From Kangiellaceae bacterium (lineage in GTDB: Bacteria > Pseudomonadota > Gammaproteobacteria > Enterobacterales > Kangiellaceae): a stretch of 59,603 nt of DNA. The DNA lies in contig JADGFG010000001.1 in assembly GCA_016743995.1 (NCBI GenBank), positions 1 to 59,603 on the forward strand, given 5' to 3'. Below are positions 1 through 9,965 of this stretch, in pieces. The position numbers were made by a program, and so were the translations under genes. Position 1 is the first letter of the stretch. Every line of letters starts with the position of its first letter. The notes beneath the pieces are model-generated. The model ran no database searches, was not told where the DNA came from, and saw only the letters and a list, made by a program, of their open reading frames with translations.

Positions 1-1
1 A

Positions 2-139
2 AACAGCAGTACTCCTGAGATAAAAAATAACGAATACTTTAATAAGAGTCCAAAAACTACTTCAGAAAGGCTTATCGTAGCACTTGAAGAATTAGGCGAG
101 ATTAAGCAGCAGGCACTCAATACTAAAATCGTCGGCTGA
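2..139 (+). CDS. C-terminal fragment of an unknown protein
   Basis: An open frame enters from the left edge and stops at TGA 137-139, giving the last 45 residues of a protein whose start lies outside the window. The visible tail is polar and lysine/glutamate-rich, and it ends ...EIKQQALNTKIVG. No motif can be recognised in so short a piece. It lies about 100 bp upstream of the next plus-strand gene, so the two could be co-transcribed, but I see no direct proof of this. Confidence 0.55.
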   Translation, partial: NSSTPEIKNNEYFNKSPKTTSERLIVALEELGEIKQQALNTKIVG

Positions 140-244
140 CAGACAACCCGAGCATTACATTTTTACACACAACCAGACAACCTTTTAACGCCATAAATTG
201 ATGTCATTTCAGTTAACATTCACTAACAAATAGAGAGAAAATAA

Positions 245-916
245 ATGGGCTTATCTTGTTCAACCTTAGACAAACATCCGACAAACAACAGTTCTCCCCA
301 GGTTCCCACCAGCGCGCCACAGGGTAACAGCACACAAGAAAACAAAACCTCAAACCCCACGAAAGCTTCAGGCGCAGAAAAAAAATTAGACGCAAACCAA
401 CAACTAGTTAACAAGTTTGCCGCACAAGCAAAAGAGCGCGTTAAAAAACAGCTTAACCATATAAAGCAAGAAATACAAAAAGAACACCGTTCTCTAATGA
501 AAAAACAAGAAAACAACAAAAAAACAACCTTAGAAGACATGAATAAACTAGCAAAAATAATGAGTCAAGATAAAATAGAAAAGGAAGAGTTTGAAAAATA
601 CAAAAACGATACCAGGTTAGTTTGTTCTCAACTTGTAAAAGCCGTAGAAAAGACTCTAGAGTTATCAGATTTAAAATCCATAGAAAACACTCTAAAGGAC
701 ACCTTCATAAACAAAACGAAAGATTCGCTTCTCATTACAGAAAAGAGTGAAATAGACCAAGAAAACTCTCTTAGAAAAAACATTAACATATTAAAGTTAA
801 AAGCAAATTCAAAAGAAAACTCTAATAAACTGATTGCGAAATCATATAGCCTTTTCATTGAAACTATCAATGAAAATCTTAATACAATAAATCAAACCTT
901 GAATGTTTGTAGTTAA
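245..916 (+). CDS. Hypothetical helical protein, candidate T3SS effector
   Basis: This is a 223-residue protein of no family I recognise. The start is ATG 245, with a purine-rich GAGAG at 233-237. The first ~45 residues are rich in Ser, Thr, Asn, Pro and Gln with no hydrophobic signal peptide, a composition common in type III secretion signals. The N-terminus MGLSCS fits the eukaryotic N-myristoylation pattern (Gly2, Ser6), with Cys5 as a possible palmitoylation site. The rest, from about residue 50, is Lys/Glu/Asn-rich and looks almost wholly alpha-helical or coiled coil. The gene is convergent with the alpha-2-macroglobulin gene and lies about 14 kb from the T3SS. The effector role is inference from composition only. 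Confidence 0.7.
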   Translation: MGLSCSTLDKHPTNNSSPQVPTSAPQGNSTQENKTSNPTKASGAEKKLDANQQLVNKFAAQAKERVKKQLNHIKQEIQKEHRSLMKKQENNKKTTLEDMNKLAKIMSQDKIEKEEFEKYKNDTRLVCSQLVKAVEKTLELSDLKSIENTLKDTFINKTKDSLLITEKSEIDQENSLRKNINILKLKANSKENSNKLIAKSYSLFIETINENLNTINQTLNVCS

Positions 917-998
917 ACAAGAAATTATTTTCCTATAGAAACATTCATTTACTGAACAGTTTATCACTCGCATAGCATTGACAACTACCAACCTGCTA

Positions 999-1036
999 CT
1001 CACCGTTTTATTGACAAGGCTCATTAAAACGGTGAG
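999..1036. terminator. Perfect 12-bp inverted repeat between convergent genes
   Basis: Arms 999-1010 and 1025-1036 (CTCACCGTTTTA and its complement) enclose a 14-nt loop. The hairpin sits between the stop of the plus-strand orphan (916) and the stop of the alpha-2-macroglobulin gene (1073). Neither strand has a U-run after the stem: A6 follows on the plus strand. It is therefore not a textbook intrinsic terminator, but a shared transcription end is the simplest role. Confidence 0.5.
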
Positions 1037-1072
1037 AAAAAAGTCATGCGACTATTCACAATGTATTTTCAA

Positions 1073-4000
1073 CTAACGTGGCTTAACCTTAACTCTTCCA
1101 GGTGATTGACCAACCGCTCTCAAGTGTGGGCGATACATATCTTCCACCTGAGTCGGTGGCACCTGATATTCCCCGCTTGTTACTGCTCGCATTAAATAGA
1201 ACAGAGATGCCCACTGACGACGCTGCAAATTAACCGCTGCTACAAAACGATCATCACGATATTCCTGATGGGCAATATCAGCATTATCTAACCAGCGATA
1301 AACCGGAGAACCTTTAATCATAACTTCTGAAAAATCGTAGGAATATTGCAGCCCCGGATTTTCAATTTCAAAACCTGCCGGTAACATATCTACAACCAAC
1401 GCATCGGGCATTCTTTGTGAAGCAATGACATCCAGTTTAACCAACACGTAATCGCCCGCTTTGACTTTACCCATCGACATTGAGTTACCATTAATATCGT
1501 AATAGGACTTCTTTACGGAAACGCCTTCACTCACTGGTTTTGGCGTTGATTTTGGAAAACCGACGACCTGTAAGTCCATAAACAGCCGGCTCCCCTTCAC
1601 CTGAAAGCTTTGCTTGTTTTTAAAGTCTCGGGCACTTAAGCGTTGTGCTTTTTGAGTCGCAGGAGACAACTGACTGTTTATGCGGGCAATTTTATCAACG
1701 ACTTTAACCTGCCAGTCTTTCTGTTTCTGATTGCTAAAACTGTTTGCCAACTGATACAACGCAAATCGCCCCTGGGTGCTATACCAGTATTTGGAAGCCA
1801 GTTTATCATTGATGACAAAAATCAAATCCTGATAGTCCAGATCAATTTTGCTTTCAGCAGCCAGTTTCATTATCCAGGCAATATCTCTCACTTCACTACC
1901 ATAATCACCACTATAACTCAGCGAATAGCTTTTGAACTTGATAGCCTTGCGCCATAAACTGGTTGCGGCTCTGGTATCACCAAGCTTCTCAAACGCTGCC
2001 GCGAGATGCGCCAGCGGTAATCCGGATTTGGCTTTTTTAGCCATCTTTTTGTTTAACACTCTTAACTGACTTAGTGTGACCTGATTACTTCTGGATAACA
2101 GATAAGCGGCATAGGCACGAAAAGCAATGGCGTAATGTGCGCGGTCATTTGAATAGTGCGCTCTTTCAGAGTAAGTCGTGCCGGTGGACTTCACATAATA
2201 CTTAAGGCGTTCAGTACCCGACTCTAACACGGAAGCCGGTACCGCAAAACCTGATGCTTTCGCTTCAAAAAGAAACTCAAGGGCATAGACTGTTAACCAG
2301 TGATTTTCATTACTCTGGTTACTCCACAAACCAAAACTACCATCACTTCTCTGCATGCCATTAATTCTGAGGATTGCTGCATCAATCTGTTTGTTTTTTT
2401 CGGCGATGACTTTAAGAGACGACTTATCCAGCTTTAACTGACTGGTTGCAGGGTTGTAGCCTAACAACGGCCAGGCACGGCTGGATGTTTGCTCAAGACA
2501 ACCGTAAGGATACTGAAACAGATTTTGTAAATGCACTTCAGCATTCAACGGTGGCACACTGGAAAAAGCAATTTTAGCCTGCAGACTGTCTGCATCTAGC
2601 TGACCAATCCAGTCTGGGGAAAGAGTAAAACTTCCACCGTCAGCAATACTCTTTCGCTGACGTTTAAACATTGCCGGATAAGCGGAACGAATTGCAATCA
2701 TCCAGGATTTTTCTAATAGAAGATTATTTTTATCATCCCGCAAACTTAAATTAATATGTCCTTGTCCCACCTTTTCCGCCGTGATATCAAATAATTCAGT
2801 AAAACGCTCTCCATCTTTTAATTTCAGCGTTAATGGGTGAGTCATTGGTTTTAATGAACCAGCAACCTTCAGCTCAACTTTAAAGGTCATTTCCTGCCCT
2901 TTAAAGTTCTGGACATCCAGTGCAAACAGGCTTTTATCTTTAACGGCCAGAAATCGCGGTTTGGATATTTCAGCAACAACCGGTGCTCTGACCTTCATAG
3001 TTTTATCCAGATGACCAAACTTATCTCCGGAAAAAGCCAGCGCCATTAACCGCAGCTCTCCATTAAATTCCGGCAAATCTAACGGTACCTGTGCCTCTCC
3101 ATTCTGATCAAACTTAACGACATCAGAAAACAGTGACACAATCTGTACATCGGTATCTGGCTGCTCTCCCCCTCTGGCTAATTCCGCATCACCACCAAAC
3201 CTGAAAACGCCTGATTTCGCCTGATGATTTTTAATCAGCTGAGTAAAAGAATCTCTCATATTGCCTGAATAAGCTCTTTGGCCATAAAACCACTGGTGAG
3301 GCGCAGGGGTTTTAAAGTTGGCAACACTGAGTGCTCCGGTATCAACAGCAGCAAGCGTGACATAAACATCCTGATTAGCATGACCTTTAACGCCAAGCTT
3401 AATTGATACGGTCTGGCTCGGCTCAATAGTCTCTGGAGAATCAATACTTAATGCGAGTTGTCGGTCACTACGGTCTAATCGGAATGGCGCAATTCCCAGC
3501 GCTCTTTCTGGAAGACGAATTAACTGCTCAATTTCCTCCGGCGGTGAAACGACCAACGCAGATAAATAAAGATCATGCCGAGACCAGTCAGCAGAGACAG
3601 GCACTTCAACCACCGTTTCCAACGCCTTCAGCTCAAGCTGTGACTCCCATAACAGACGATCACTTTCTATTCTGACAATAACCTTTCCAAGATGAGGAGA
3701 GATTAAGGTCACTTTTGCAATATCGCCTGCTTTATAGGCTTCTTTATCAAAAGAGATTCTAACTTTGTCTGGTCTGGCTCCGGCCACACTGGCTTCACCA
3801 CTTTCATCCCAGGACCAGCCCGCAAAAAACTGATAGCTGTTTTTTAACTGACCCGAAGCATCTTTAATTTCCAACCGATAGGTTCCATATTCAACCGGTA
3901 TATTCAGGTTTGCTCTGTTACCGTCAGCATTAATCACCCGAGTGTAGACCTGTTTCTCTTTTTCATTTGTCGAATAATCCCAGCCTTCTTCATTCGCTCG

Positions 4001-6022
4001 CCAGTAATATCGAGAATCTTGCCTGATCAGGCTGACTTCAAGCTGTCCCAGCGCATGCAGCTCTCCTTTTGAGTCGGCATTGATTAACTCAAAATCTGCC
4101 GTGCCAAAAGGCGCGACATAATCCGCTTTAATCATTCTTCGTAACCCGATAAAACGCTCAGCGGGCCATATCAGCTGTTTTAATCTTCGGGTAACAGGCC
4201 GCCCGCCCGACTCATATAAATTTGCTTCAAAGGTTAATAAACCAGGGAATTTAATATCTTTCCAGATATTGGGTAAATTCCAGTTTACAGCACCCGACTC
4301 ATCAAGTTTTTTATCGGCAAGCTCTACTTCCAGTTTTTCGTTCTGTTTTAAATGTTGACCAAAATAATAATCTTTAAGGTTTTCCAACGCATAATGTGAC
4401 GGAGTGACCTTCAGTTTTGCAGAGATACGATTACCAGCTGCTGGTGCACCATAAAGATAATCCCCCTGCCCAACTACTTTAATCGACGAATTTAGCTTTG
4501 ACGCTTTTTTATTTTTTGTTTTTTTTATTTCTGCATCAAGTGTCAGTTTCATTGTTTCAGGCAGAAAATCTTCGATAGAAAAGACATACTTAAATTCCTC
4601 ACCGCCTGGGTGTTTTACCTTAAATGTCCAACTTCCTGTAGGTTCATTTTTAGCCACTTCAAAAGACTGTTGATAAAACCCATCAAGTGTCGGATGCCAG
4701 CTAAACTGCCGGGCAACTCGATTATCCGGACGTAAAATAGTCACTTCAAGGGGGACAGATGCAACCATCTGCCCATCATCATCTCTGAGCAATCCGTTGA
4801 CATCAATCATTTCCCCTGGTCGATATAAGTCTCTGGGACCATATAAAAACAATGTTTGTGGCTGTTGCGCACGGTTAATACTTAATTGTTCAGACAAATC
4901 CAGCGCAGGAGAATTGAGTGCGATAACCGAATAACTATTTCCTTTTCTAGCCATTACGACACTGGCATTGTCATTTTTAATCAGCTGATGGTTTCCTTTT
5001 GCATCGGTTAACCCTCGTTGGAGTATTTTTCCTTTATCAGACAAGACTTCCAGAGAAACCCCTTGCTGTGGCGTTCCATCAGAAAGGTTAAGCGCATGGA
5101 CTTCTATTGCCTTGTCGAAACTTCTGATATGTAAACCCATGTCGGAGATATAAAACGAAGTCACCTCATGTTCATAGGGGTATGTTCCAGCACCTTTTAA
5201 AGTAGCAACATAGAGTCCCGGTTGCTGAAGCGCTTTTATTTTGTGTACGGGTAAATTGGTGGTGACTCGTTTATTCGGAGAACTGTCCAGGCTGTATCTG
5301 GCAGAATAAATAAGAGTTGAATATTCCGCCAGTTGTTCGAGCTGATAGTAATAACCCGATAACTGCTCACCAACAACGTTCATCACTTTGTCAGGTTCAA
5401 CTCGATGAAAGTTAACATCAACTTCCTTAATATTTACCGACTCGACAGCCAGCCCGTTGGTAAAATCAGCAGGCAGGACATTGCCTTTGTTCAGAAAGCG
5501 AACCGAATTTTCTAACGCCGCTGTTTTTATCGTCTTGCGAAAATCTTTAGTAAGACGCTTATTGGTGATCGCACTGATATCACTGGAAACTTCAACCTTA
5601 TAGGTTGTTGAGGGGTTAACATGTTTAAAATAAAGCCGGGTACGACTCTGGTTTAAAATCCAGCCGCCAGCAATCGGTGCATCTTTTTTGTCAGTCACGG
5701 ATAAAAACTGATCAAAATTAAGGCTGGCGTCAATCGGTACGGAAAATGAAATGGCTAGTGCTGGTGTTTTATCATATTCACTTTCACTAATGTCCAGTAC
5801 GGTAAATTGAGTAAGCTGAAACGCCTGTTTTTGTGCTTCGAGATCAAAAGGCTGATTGCTACCTTTTGACGCGTTATCAACTTTGTCAACACTCAATGCT
5901 GATGCTGACGTGCCCCGAGCCGAAGTATTACCGCTCTCAGAAGACGTTTCTTCTCCAGATTGACCACAGCCCACACTAAAGATGAACAAAAATACAACAA
6001 CCGTTACCCGCCAGAAATTCAT
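1073..6022 (-). CDS. Bacterial alpha-2-macroglobulin lipoprotein with thioester
   Basis: This 1649-residue protein matches the long bacterial alpha-2-macroglobulins (the YfhM/ECAM type) in length and architecture. The N-terminus is a lipoprotein-like signal (hydrophobic 6-18, then GC with Cys19). MG-type beta domains follow, including the stretch RDLYRPGEMIDVNG typical of the family. The thioester motif CLEQ is at about residues 1175-1178 inside PYGCLEQTSSRAW, followed by the alpha-helical thioester domain and a C-terminal receptor-binding-like domain. In the family, protease cleavage exposes the thioester and traps the protease, guarding the periplasm. The start is ATG 6022, with AAGG a few bases upstream. 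The gene lies downstream of the porin gene in the same direction after a 279-bp gap with a hairpin, so it may be transcribed separately. No pbpC partner is visible here. Confidence 0.93.
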   Translation of the reverse strand: MNFWRVTVVVFLFIFSVGCGQSGEETSSESGNTSARGTSASALSVDKVDNASKGSNQPFDLEAQKQAFQLTQFTVLDISESEYDKTPALAISFSVPIDASLNFDQFLSVTDKKDAPIAGGWILNQSRTRLYFKHVNPSTTYKVEVSSDISAITNKRLTKDFRKTIKTAALENSVRFLNKGNVLPADFTNGLAVESVNIKEVDVNFHRVEPDKVMNVVGEQLSGYYYQLEQLAEYSTLIYSARYSLDSSPNKRVTTNLPVHKIKALQQPGLYVATLKGAGTYPYEHEVTSFYISDMGLHIRSFDKAIEVHALNLSDGTPQQGVSLEVLSDKGKILQRGLTDAKGNHQLIKNDNASVVMARKGNSYSVIALNSPALDLSEQLSINRAQQPQTLFLYGPRDLYRPGEMIDVNGLLRDDDGQMVASVPLEVTILRPDNRVARQFSWHPTLDGFYQQSFEVAKNEPTGSWTFKVKHPGGEEFKYVFSIEDFLPETMKLTLDAEIKKTKNKKASKLNSSIKVVGQGDYLYGAPAAGNRISAKLKVTPSHYALENLKDYYFGQHLKQNEKLEVELADKKLDESGAVNWNLPNIWKDIKFPGLLTFEANLYESGGRPVTRRLKQLIWPAERFIGLRRMIKADYVAPFGTADFELINADSKGELHALGQLEVSLIRQDSRYYWRANEEGWDYSTNEKEKQVYTRVINADGNRANLNIPVEYGTYRLEIKDASGQLKNSYQFFAGWSWDESGEASVAGARPDKVRISFDKEAYKAGDIAKVTLISPHLGKVIVRIESDRLLWESQLELKALETVVEVPVSADWSRHDLYLSALVVSPPEEIEQLIRLPERALGIAPFRLDRSDRQLALSIDSPETIEPSQTVSIKLGVKGHANQDVYVTLAAVDTGALSVANFKTPAPHQWFYGQRAYSGNMRDSFTQLIKNHQAKSGVFRFGGDAELARGGEQPDTDVQIVSLFSDVVKFDQNGEAQVPLDLPEFNGELRLMALAFSGDKFGHLDKTMKVRAPVVAEISKPRFLAVKDKSLFALDVQNFKGQEMTFKVELKVAGSLKPMTHPLTLKLKDGERFTELFDITAEKVGQGHINLSLRDDKNNLLLEKSWMIAIRSAYPAMFKRQRKSIADGGSFTLSPDWIGQLDADSLQAKIAFSSVPPLNAEVHLQNLFQYPYGCLEQTSSRAWPLLGYNPATSQLKLDKSSLKVIAEKNKQIDAAILRINGMQRSDGSFGLWSNQSNENHWLTVYALEFLFEAKASGFAVPASVLESGTERLKYYVKSTGTTYSERAHYSNDRAHYAIAFRAYAAYLLSRSNQVTLSQLRVLNKKMAKKAKSGLPLAHLAAAFEKLGDTRAATSLWRKAIKFKSYSLSYSGDYGSEVRDIAWIMKLAAESKIDLDYQDLIFVINDKLASKYWYSTQGRFALYQLANSFSNQKQKDWQVKVVDKIARINSQLSPATQKAQRLSARDFKNKQSFQVKGSRLFMDLQVVGFPKSTPKPVSEGVSVKKSYYDINGNSMSMGKVKAGDYVLVKLDVIASQRMPDALVVDMLPAGFEIENPGLQYSYDFSEVMIKGSPVYRWLDNADIAHQEYRDDRFVAAVNLQRRQWASLFYLMRAVTSGEYQVPPTQVEDMYRPHLRAVGQSPGRVKVKPR

Positions 6023-6194
6023 ATTTAACCTTACCGCTATTATTGATTCATCTAATTTTATATCTTATTAAAGATAAATGTCAGAAAATAGCTGAATTAT
6101 GGCAAAAATATGGCTTTTAACGGAGAAAGGTAAATACAGGTTGAGTAACCGTGGACAGAAAATTCATCCAGTGCGGCTTATTGACGAAAAGGCA

Positions 6195-6224
6195 GCACCC
6201 TCAAACGCTGGTGAATGAGAGTGC
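6195..6224 (-). terminator. Hairpin downstream of porin gene
   Basis: Arms 6195-6203 and 6216-6224 form a 9-bp stem (one G-T pair) with a 12-nt loop. On the minus strand the stem is followed by TGCCTTTTCG, a short U-run. It lies about 80 bp past the porin stop and 170 bp before the alpha-2-macroglobulin start, so it could end or attenuate the upstream operon. Confidence 0.45.
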
Positions 6225-6301
6225 CAGTTATGATATTTTTCGGTTAGAAGCAATGTTTCTCAGTGAAAAGTCATATTTTCAGTTAAAAACGCTACTCTCA
6301 A

Positions 6302-7522
6302 TTAGAAGTGATAACCAAAACCAAGGTTAAACCCATCAACATTGCCCGCGTCATCATTTTGAATCTGATAATCAAATTTAAACACGACTTGCTCAAATGG
6401 ATAAAAATTAAAGCCAATATCTGACTGATTTTTCTCTTCGGTATCAACCTGGGACCAGATACTATGACGAGCAAAAAGCCCCCATTGTTGGTTGAGCTTC
6501 CAGTTGACTTCGGCATAGCCACCATCTTGCAATTCTTTTCCTGCCGCCTGAGCATTTTCACCATCAAGATCCCAACGCGCATAAAGTCCCTTTAAAGTCA
6601 CATCTCCCATTTGATAAATAACATGTCCACCCAGTAAGGTTGCAGAATCAGCGTAAGACTCTTTTGCGCTTTGATCGAGGTCTGGTTGATATTGCATATA
6701 AGCGGCCAGTTCAAGTCCGGGAATCCCCTTATATTTAACACGACCAGTCATTGCAAGGTCAAAAGCGTCAGCAAAAGAGCTTTTCTGTTTGCCTTTCTTG
6801 AGGTTAAAAGGTTCAGCAGTTGAACCCATTGCCGGATCTTCTGTTTTTAAGCCCTCGGTTACGTAAAAATCATAACTGAAGCCATTGTCCAGATGATGTG
6901 TTAACCCGGCACCAGCAGACCACCAGGTCGTTGGAATAATCGTTTGTTCAATAACAGGTCGCTCAACCCCATAAAAAGTGGTTGGCTCATGAGTTTCATT
7001 AATTATCCCGACCGGCATTAACATTGCCCCGGTTTTAAGGTGAAGGTTTGATGCTAAATCCATTTCAACATAAGCCTGCTCCACTTCTACGGCGCCACGG
7101 CTACTACCGCTGGCAATAATATGTTCTACCTCTACCTCAGTCACAAAACGAGCCCAGTCATTAAACTGATAACCAAAAAACAAAACCATTCGGTGAAAAT
7201 CCAGCTCTCGAATATCCTCTCCATTTGCGTCAAGCGCGTTATAGTGCAATTCACCATACCCGCCCATATGAACCGGGCTTTGAGACATCCCTCCTGCAGC
7301 GTCACCCTTTTCAATGATATCCGCTAACATTTCAACTTTCTTTTCCAGCGCTTTTTCATTCTCTGTTTTTTTATTCTTAACAGACTCACTTTGCTTTAAA
7401 GCTTTTTCAAGAGACTCTATTCGTCTGGTTAAATCTTCTACCGTTTCTTTTTCTGTTGCAGCCTGTAAAGAAAAAGAAGCGAGTGCTCCACCTAAAACCA
7501 GATACAATCCAACGCGACGCAT
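6302..7522 (-). CDS. Porin-like outer-membrane beta-barrel
   Basis: This 406-residue protein has a signal peptide (to about residue 21, ...SLQA) followed by a coiled coil of about 45 residues (DLTRRIESLEKAL), which may anchor to peptidoglycan or trimerise. The C-terminal portion has alternating polar/hydrophobic strands and the terminal aromatic FGYHF of outer-membrane barrels. It begins the barrel with MGGYGELHYN. It resembles the porin or LbtU-like proteins that accompany imelysin iron clusters, but I cannot separate these by eye. It is 98 bp downstream of the second imelysin gene and in the same direction, which suggests a role in passing iron or iron chelates through the outer membrane. 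Confidence 0.75.
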   Translation of the reverse strand: MRRVGLYLVLGGALASFSLQAATEKETVEDLTRRIESLEKALKQSESVKNKKTENEKALEKKVEMLADIIEKGDAAGGMSQSPVHMGGYGELHYNALDANGEDIRELDFHRMVLFFGYQFNDWARFVTEVEVEHIIASGSSRGAVEVEQAYVEMDLASNLHLKTGAMLMPVGIINETHEPTTFYGVERPVIEQTIIPTTWWSAGAGLTHHLDNGFSYDFYVTEGLKTEDPAMGSTAEPFNLKKGKQKSSFADAFDLAMTGRVKYKGIPGLELAAYMQYQPDLDQSAKESYADSATLLGGHVIYQMGDVTLKGLYARWDLDGENAQAAGKELQDGGYAEVNWKLNQQWGLFARHSIWSQVDTEEKNQSDIGFNFYPFEQVVFKFDYQIQNDDAGNVDGFNLGFGYHF

Positions 7523-7620
7523 AATTTTTTACCCTGAATTAATGTTGTTAAATTAAATTTAATATTTCAATTTTAATAAATTGTTAAAAAGAGAGAGAAC
7601 GCTCATGCCGATGCTATTTA

Positions 7621-8712
7621 TTAATCGCCATCAGAAAAGTTAATACCCAGCTCAACCTTAAGTGCATCAGGGATTTCTCGCTTAAAATTACCATCGAGTC
7701 TTCCCAGGTTTATTTCCAGCTGAGCAGCGTCTCGACTTTGAATGGTCTGACGAATTCGACTGATATTTTCTTTAACCAATGCAACAGAACTGGCATAACC
7801 AGCATCTTCCATCAACTTAAAAAAGCTGAGCGTGTTTTCAGAAGACTTTGCGACATCAACGCTCCCCATTAACAAGATTTCAATCTCGTCAATGGCCGAT
7901 GTAATATTTTGCCAGCCATAACCCGCAATCTGTGCCCCCGAAGTCACCACATGACGCTTTTGTAAATAATCCAGGAGGACCTGAATAGAAATCAATAATT
8001 TTGAAACAGGATCTGAACCATCTTCAAGTTCTTTATTCAAAAGAACCTCTCTAAATGGCTTACCAGTATTTTTATAACTCAGTGTCCAGCCATCACTGAT
8101 ATAACTGGCCTGTTCGATTAACTGAGCGGTCATGCCCTTTAAATAGTCGCATTTTCGAGCGGTATTCTGAAATTCTGCAACAATATTAACTGCCACTTTT
8201 GAGTGCTCGCCCGTTGCCGTTTCAAAAATAAGTAATTCAAGCACAAGAAGCCCCACTTTCTGAAAGGTCAAACCAGAAAAATATGCCTCATTGAGAAGGC
8301 TGGTGTCTGTCAGTCTACTCGCAATTTCGGTGCGTACGGTCTCTGTGTAATTGGTGCCTCTTAGTCGCATTGAATCAATAAAGGTATAGCGAGGAAATAC
8401 GATATCGTCATTTAAAGGGCCAAAGTTATAATTAGCCAGTTTATACCACTGTAAAGATAATTCCTTCCATCGTTCCTGAAGCGCTGTCAGTTGACCAGAG
8501 CTGGGCGCAGCACAAAACTGATTGACCTGACTGCTCAGCGAACGGCTTAGTGAAACAAATGAAGCAGCAGTCGGGATAATCTGCTTATCCACAACCATGG
8601 TTAAAGCTGTGGTCAGATTTTCATCATTCACCAGAACCGGATCATTTTCCCGCTCACCGCAGGCTGAAAGCAACAATACCGAAAAAAGTATGGCCAGATT
8701 AACTTTTATCAA
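7621..8712 (-). CDS. Imelysin-family lipoprotein (second copy)
   Basis: This 363-residue lipoprotein has lipobox LLLSAC (Cys near residue 18) and a two-bundle helical imelysin (PF09375-type) domain. The start is TTG 8712, chosen because a strong GAGGAG lies 8 nt upstream and no in-frame ATG is nearby. The family motif GxHxxE is degenerate here: the equivalent stretch reads GLLVLELLIFE, so the His is replaced by Leu while the Glu is kept. The paralogue at 11616 keeps the His. Imelysins (IrpA/EfeM/EfeO relatives) are periplasmic or surface iron-regulated proteins, thought to bind iron or its chelates. The gene lies between the DUF1513 and porin genes in the same direction. Confidence 0.85.
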   Translation of the reverse strand: MIKVNLAILFSVLLLSACGERENDPVLVNDENLTTALTMVVDKQIIPTAASFVSLSRSLSSQVNQFCAAPSSGQLTALQERWKELSLQWYKLANYNFGPLNDDIVFPRYTFIDSMRLRGTNYTETVRTEIASRLTDTSLLNEAYFSGLTFQKVGLLVLELLIFETATGEHSKVAVNIVAEFQNTARKCDYLKGMTAQLIEQASYISDGWTLSYKNTGKPFREVLLNKELEDGSDPVSKLLISIQVLLDYLQKRHVVTSGAQIAGYGWQNITSAIDEIEILLMGSVDVAKSSENTLSFFKLMEDAGYASSVALVKENISRIRQTIQSRDAAQLEINLGRLDGNFKREIPDALKVELGINFSDGD

Positions 8713-8758
8713 ATGATAAACTCCTCTAATAAACTCAAATTATTTGTTCAATCACGAT

Positions 8759-9943
8759 TTATAGTGATGTTAACACCAGGTGATTATCCCAGTGAATATT
8801 GTCAGATACAATACGTCTGGATTTGTTTTCTTTTAGTGTTGATGCTTCAATAAACCTCAACTGCCCAATTGAGCTACTCATAACAAAATGACTTTGATCT
8901 GCTGTCAGGTTAATGCCACAGACGTCTGATAACTGGTGGTATCCAGCCAGCTCCCCGCTGTCAATATGCCAGAATGCTGCCAGATCACCTTTTGGACTGG
9001 TCACCCCAACTACCCGGTGTTTTTCATTGATCACCACACTGCCCGCATAATCTTTCATCTGCTCAGTCACCCTTTCAGGTTGAACAAACAACTTAACCTT
9101 TTCACCCTGTTTATGACTGCCCACCAGCGGAACAACTTTGTTATGACCACAGGCTTCACGTTGAACCTGCATGGCAAACACAACGGTTCCGTCACTGGCA
9201 ACATCGAGATGCCTGATGCTTGCTTTTGGCTCCGGTATAGTAATTTCATTCAGTTTACGGCCGGACTTTAAATCAATATAGAGCAGGCTGGACTGCATGG
9301 TTTCCAGGTTAAGCTTTTTTCTACCCGTGTCAGGGTGTGTCAATATACCGCCATTGGCTATCACCAGCGTCTTACCATCAGGCATTAACTTAATTTCATG
9401 GGGCCCAATACCGTAGCTCTCAAGTTCGTCAAGCTGTCGATAAGAAAGTGCATCACGCACAACAATTTTTCCGCGCCCAGATTTCAACTCAGCTTCAGTA
9501 GTGTAAAGCAGATGACCTTTTTTTGAAAAACAACCATGACCCAATAAATGCTTTCCGTCAGCACAGCTAAATATTTTTTCAACCTCTCCTGTTTTTAAAC
9601 TGACTTCTACAGCGGTGACTGCAGGTCTTCGTCCATACATAATAATATTTTCCGGACGTAGCGGGTGTGCTGATACGGCATGACCTCGAAAACCTGATAA
9701 CGCTGTTTCGACACTTCCTGATTGACTGTCGGTCCAACTCACTCCAAAAAATTTTGCTGAACTTCCCTGTGCAGAAACCCAGACTTCTCTTTTTTGACCG
9801 ACCGTTAATAAATCAGATTTTTTATTTTCCGCTGATAAGCCAGGCGCTAATCCCGCAGCAGCCAGTCCCAGTAAAATTTGACGACGACGACAAGAGAAAG
9901 CATCTGTTTTTTTATTCAGTCTGTTATTAACAAGTTCAAACAT
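8759..9943 (-). CDS. DUF1513 family Tat-exported protein
   Basis: This protein of about 394 residues matches the DUF1513 proteins that routinely sit beside imelysin and di-heme oxidoreductase genes. The N-terminus carries a twin-arginine-type signal (CRRRQILLGLAAAG). The body looks like a beta-propeller, with recurrent short strands and WD-like blocks such as GHGCFSKKGHLLYTTE and GIGPHEIKLMPDGKTLVIANGG. The open frame begins at TTG 9952, but ATG 9943 is the more natural start; neither has a clear Shine-Dalgarno sequence. It is 22 bp downstream of the di-heme oxidoreductase stop, so the two are probably co-transcribed. Its biochemical function is not known. Confidence 0.85.
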   Translation of the reverse strand: MFELVNNRLNKKTDAFSCRRRQILLGLAAAGLAPGLSAENKKSDLLTVGQKREVWVSAQGSSAKFFGVSWTDSQSGSVETALSGFRGHAVSAHPLRPENIIMYGRRPAVTAVEVSLKTGEVEKIFSCADGKHLLGHGCFSKKGHLLYTTEAELKSGRGKIVVRDALSYRQLDELESYGIGPHEIKLMPDGKTLVIANGGILTHPDTGRKKLNLETMQSSLLYIDLKSGRKLNEITIPEPKASIRHLDVASDGTVVFAMQVQREACGHNKVVPLVGSHKQGEKVKLFVQPERVTEQMKDYAGSVVINEKHRVVGVTSPKGDLAAFWHIDSGELAGYHQLSDVCGINLTADQSHFVMSSSIGQLRFIEASTLKENKSRRIVSDNIHWDNHLVLTSL

Positions 9944-9965
9944 GGGGGTCAACGATAATTTTTCA

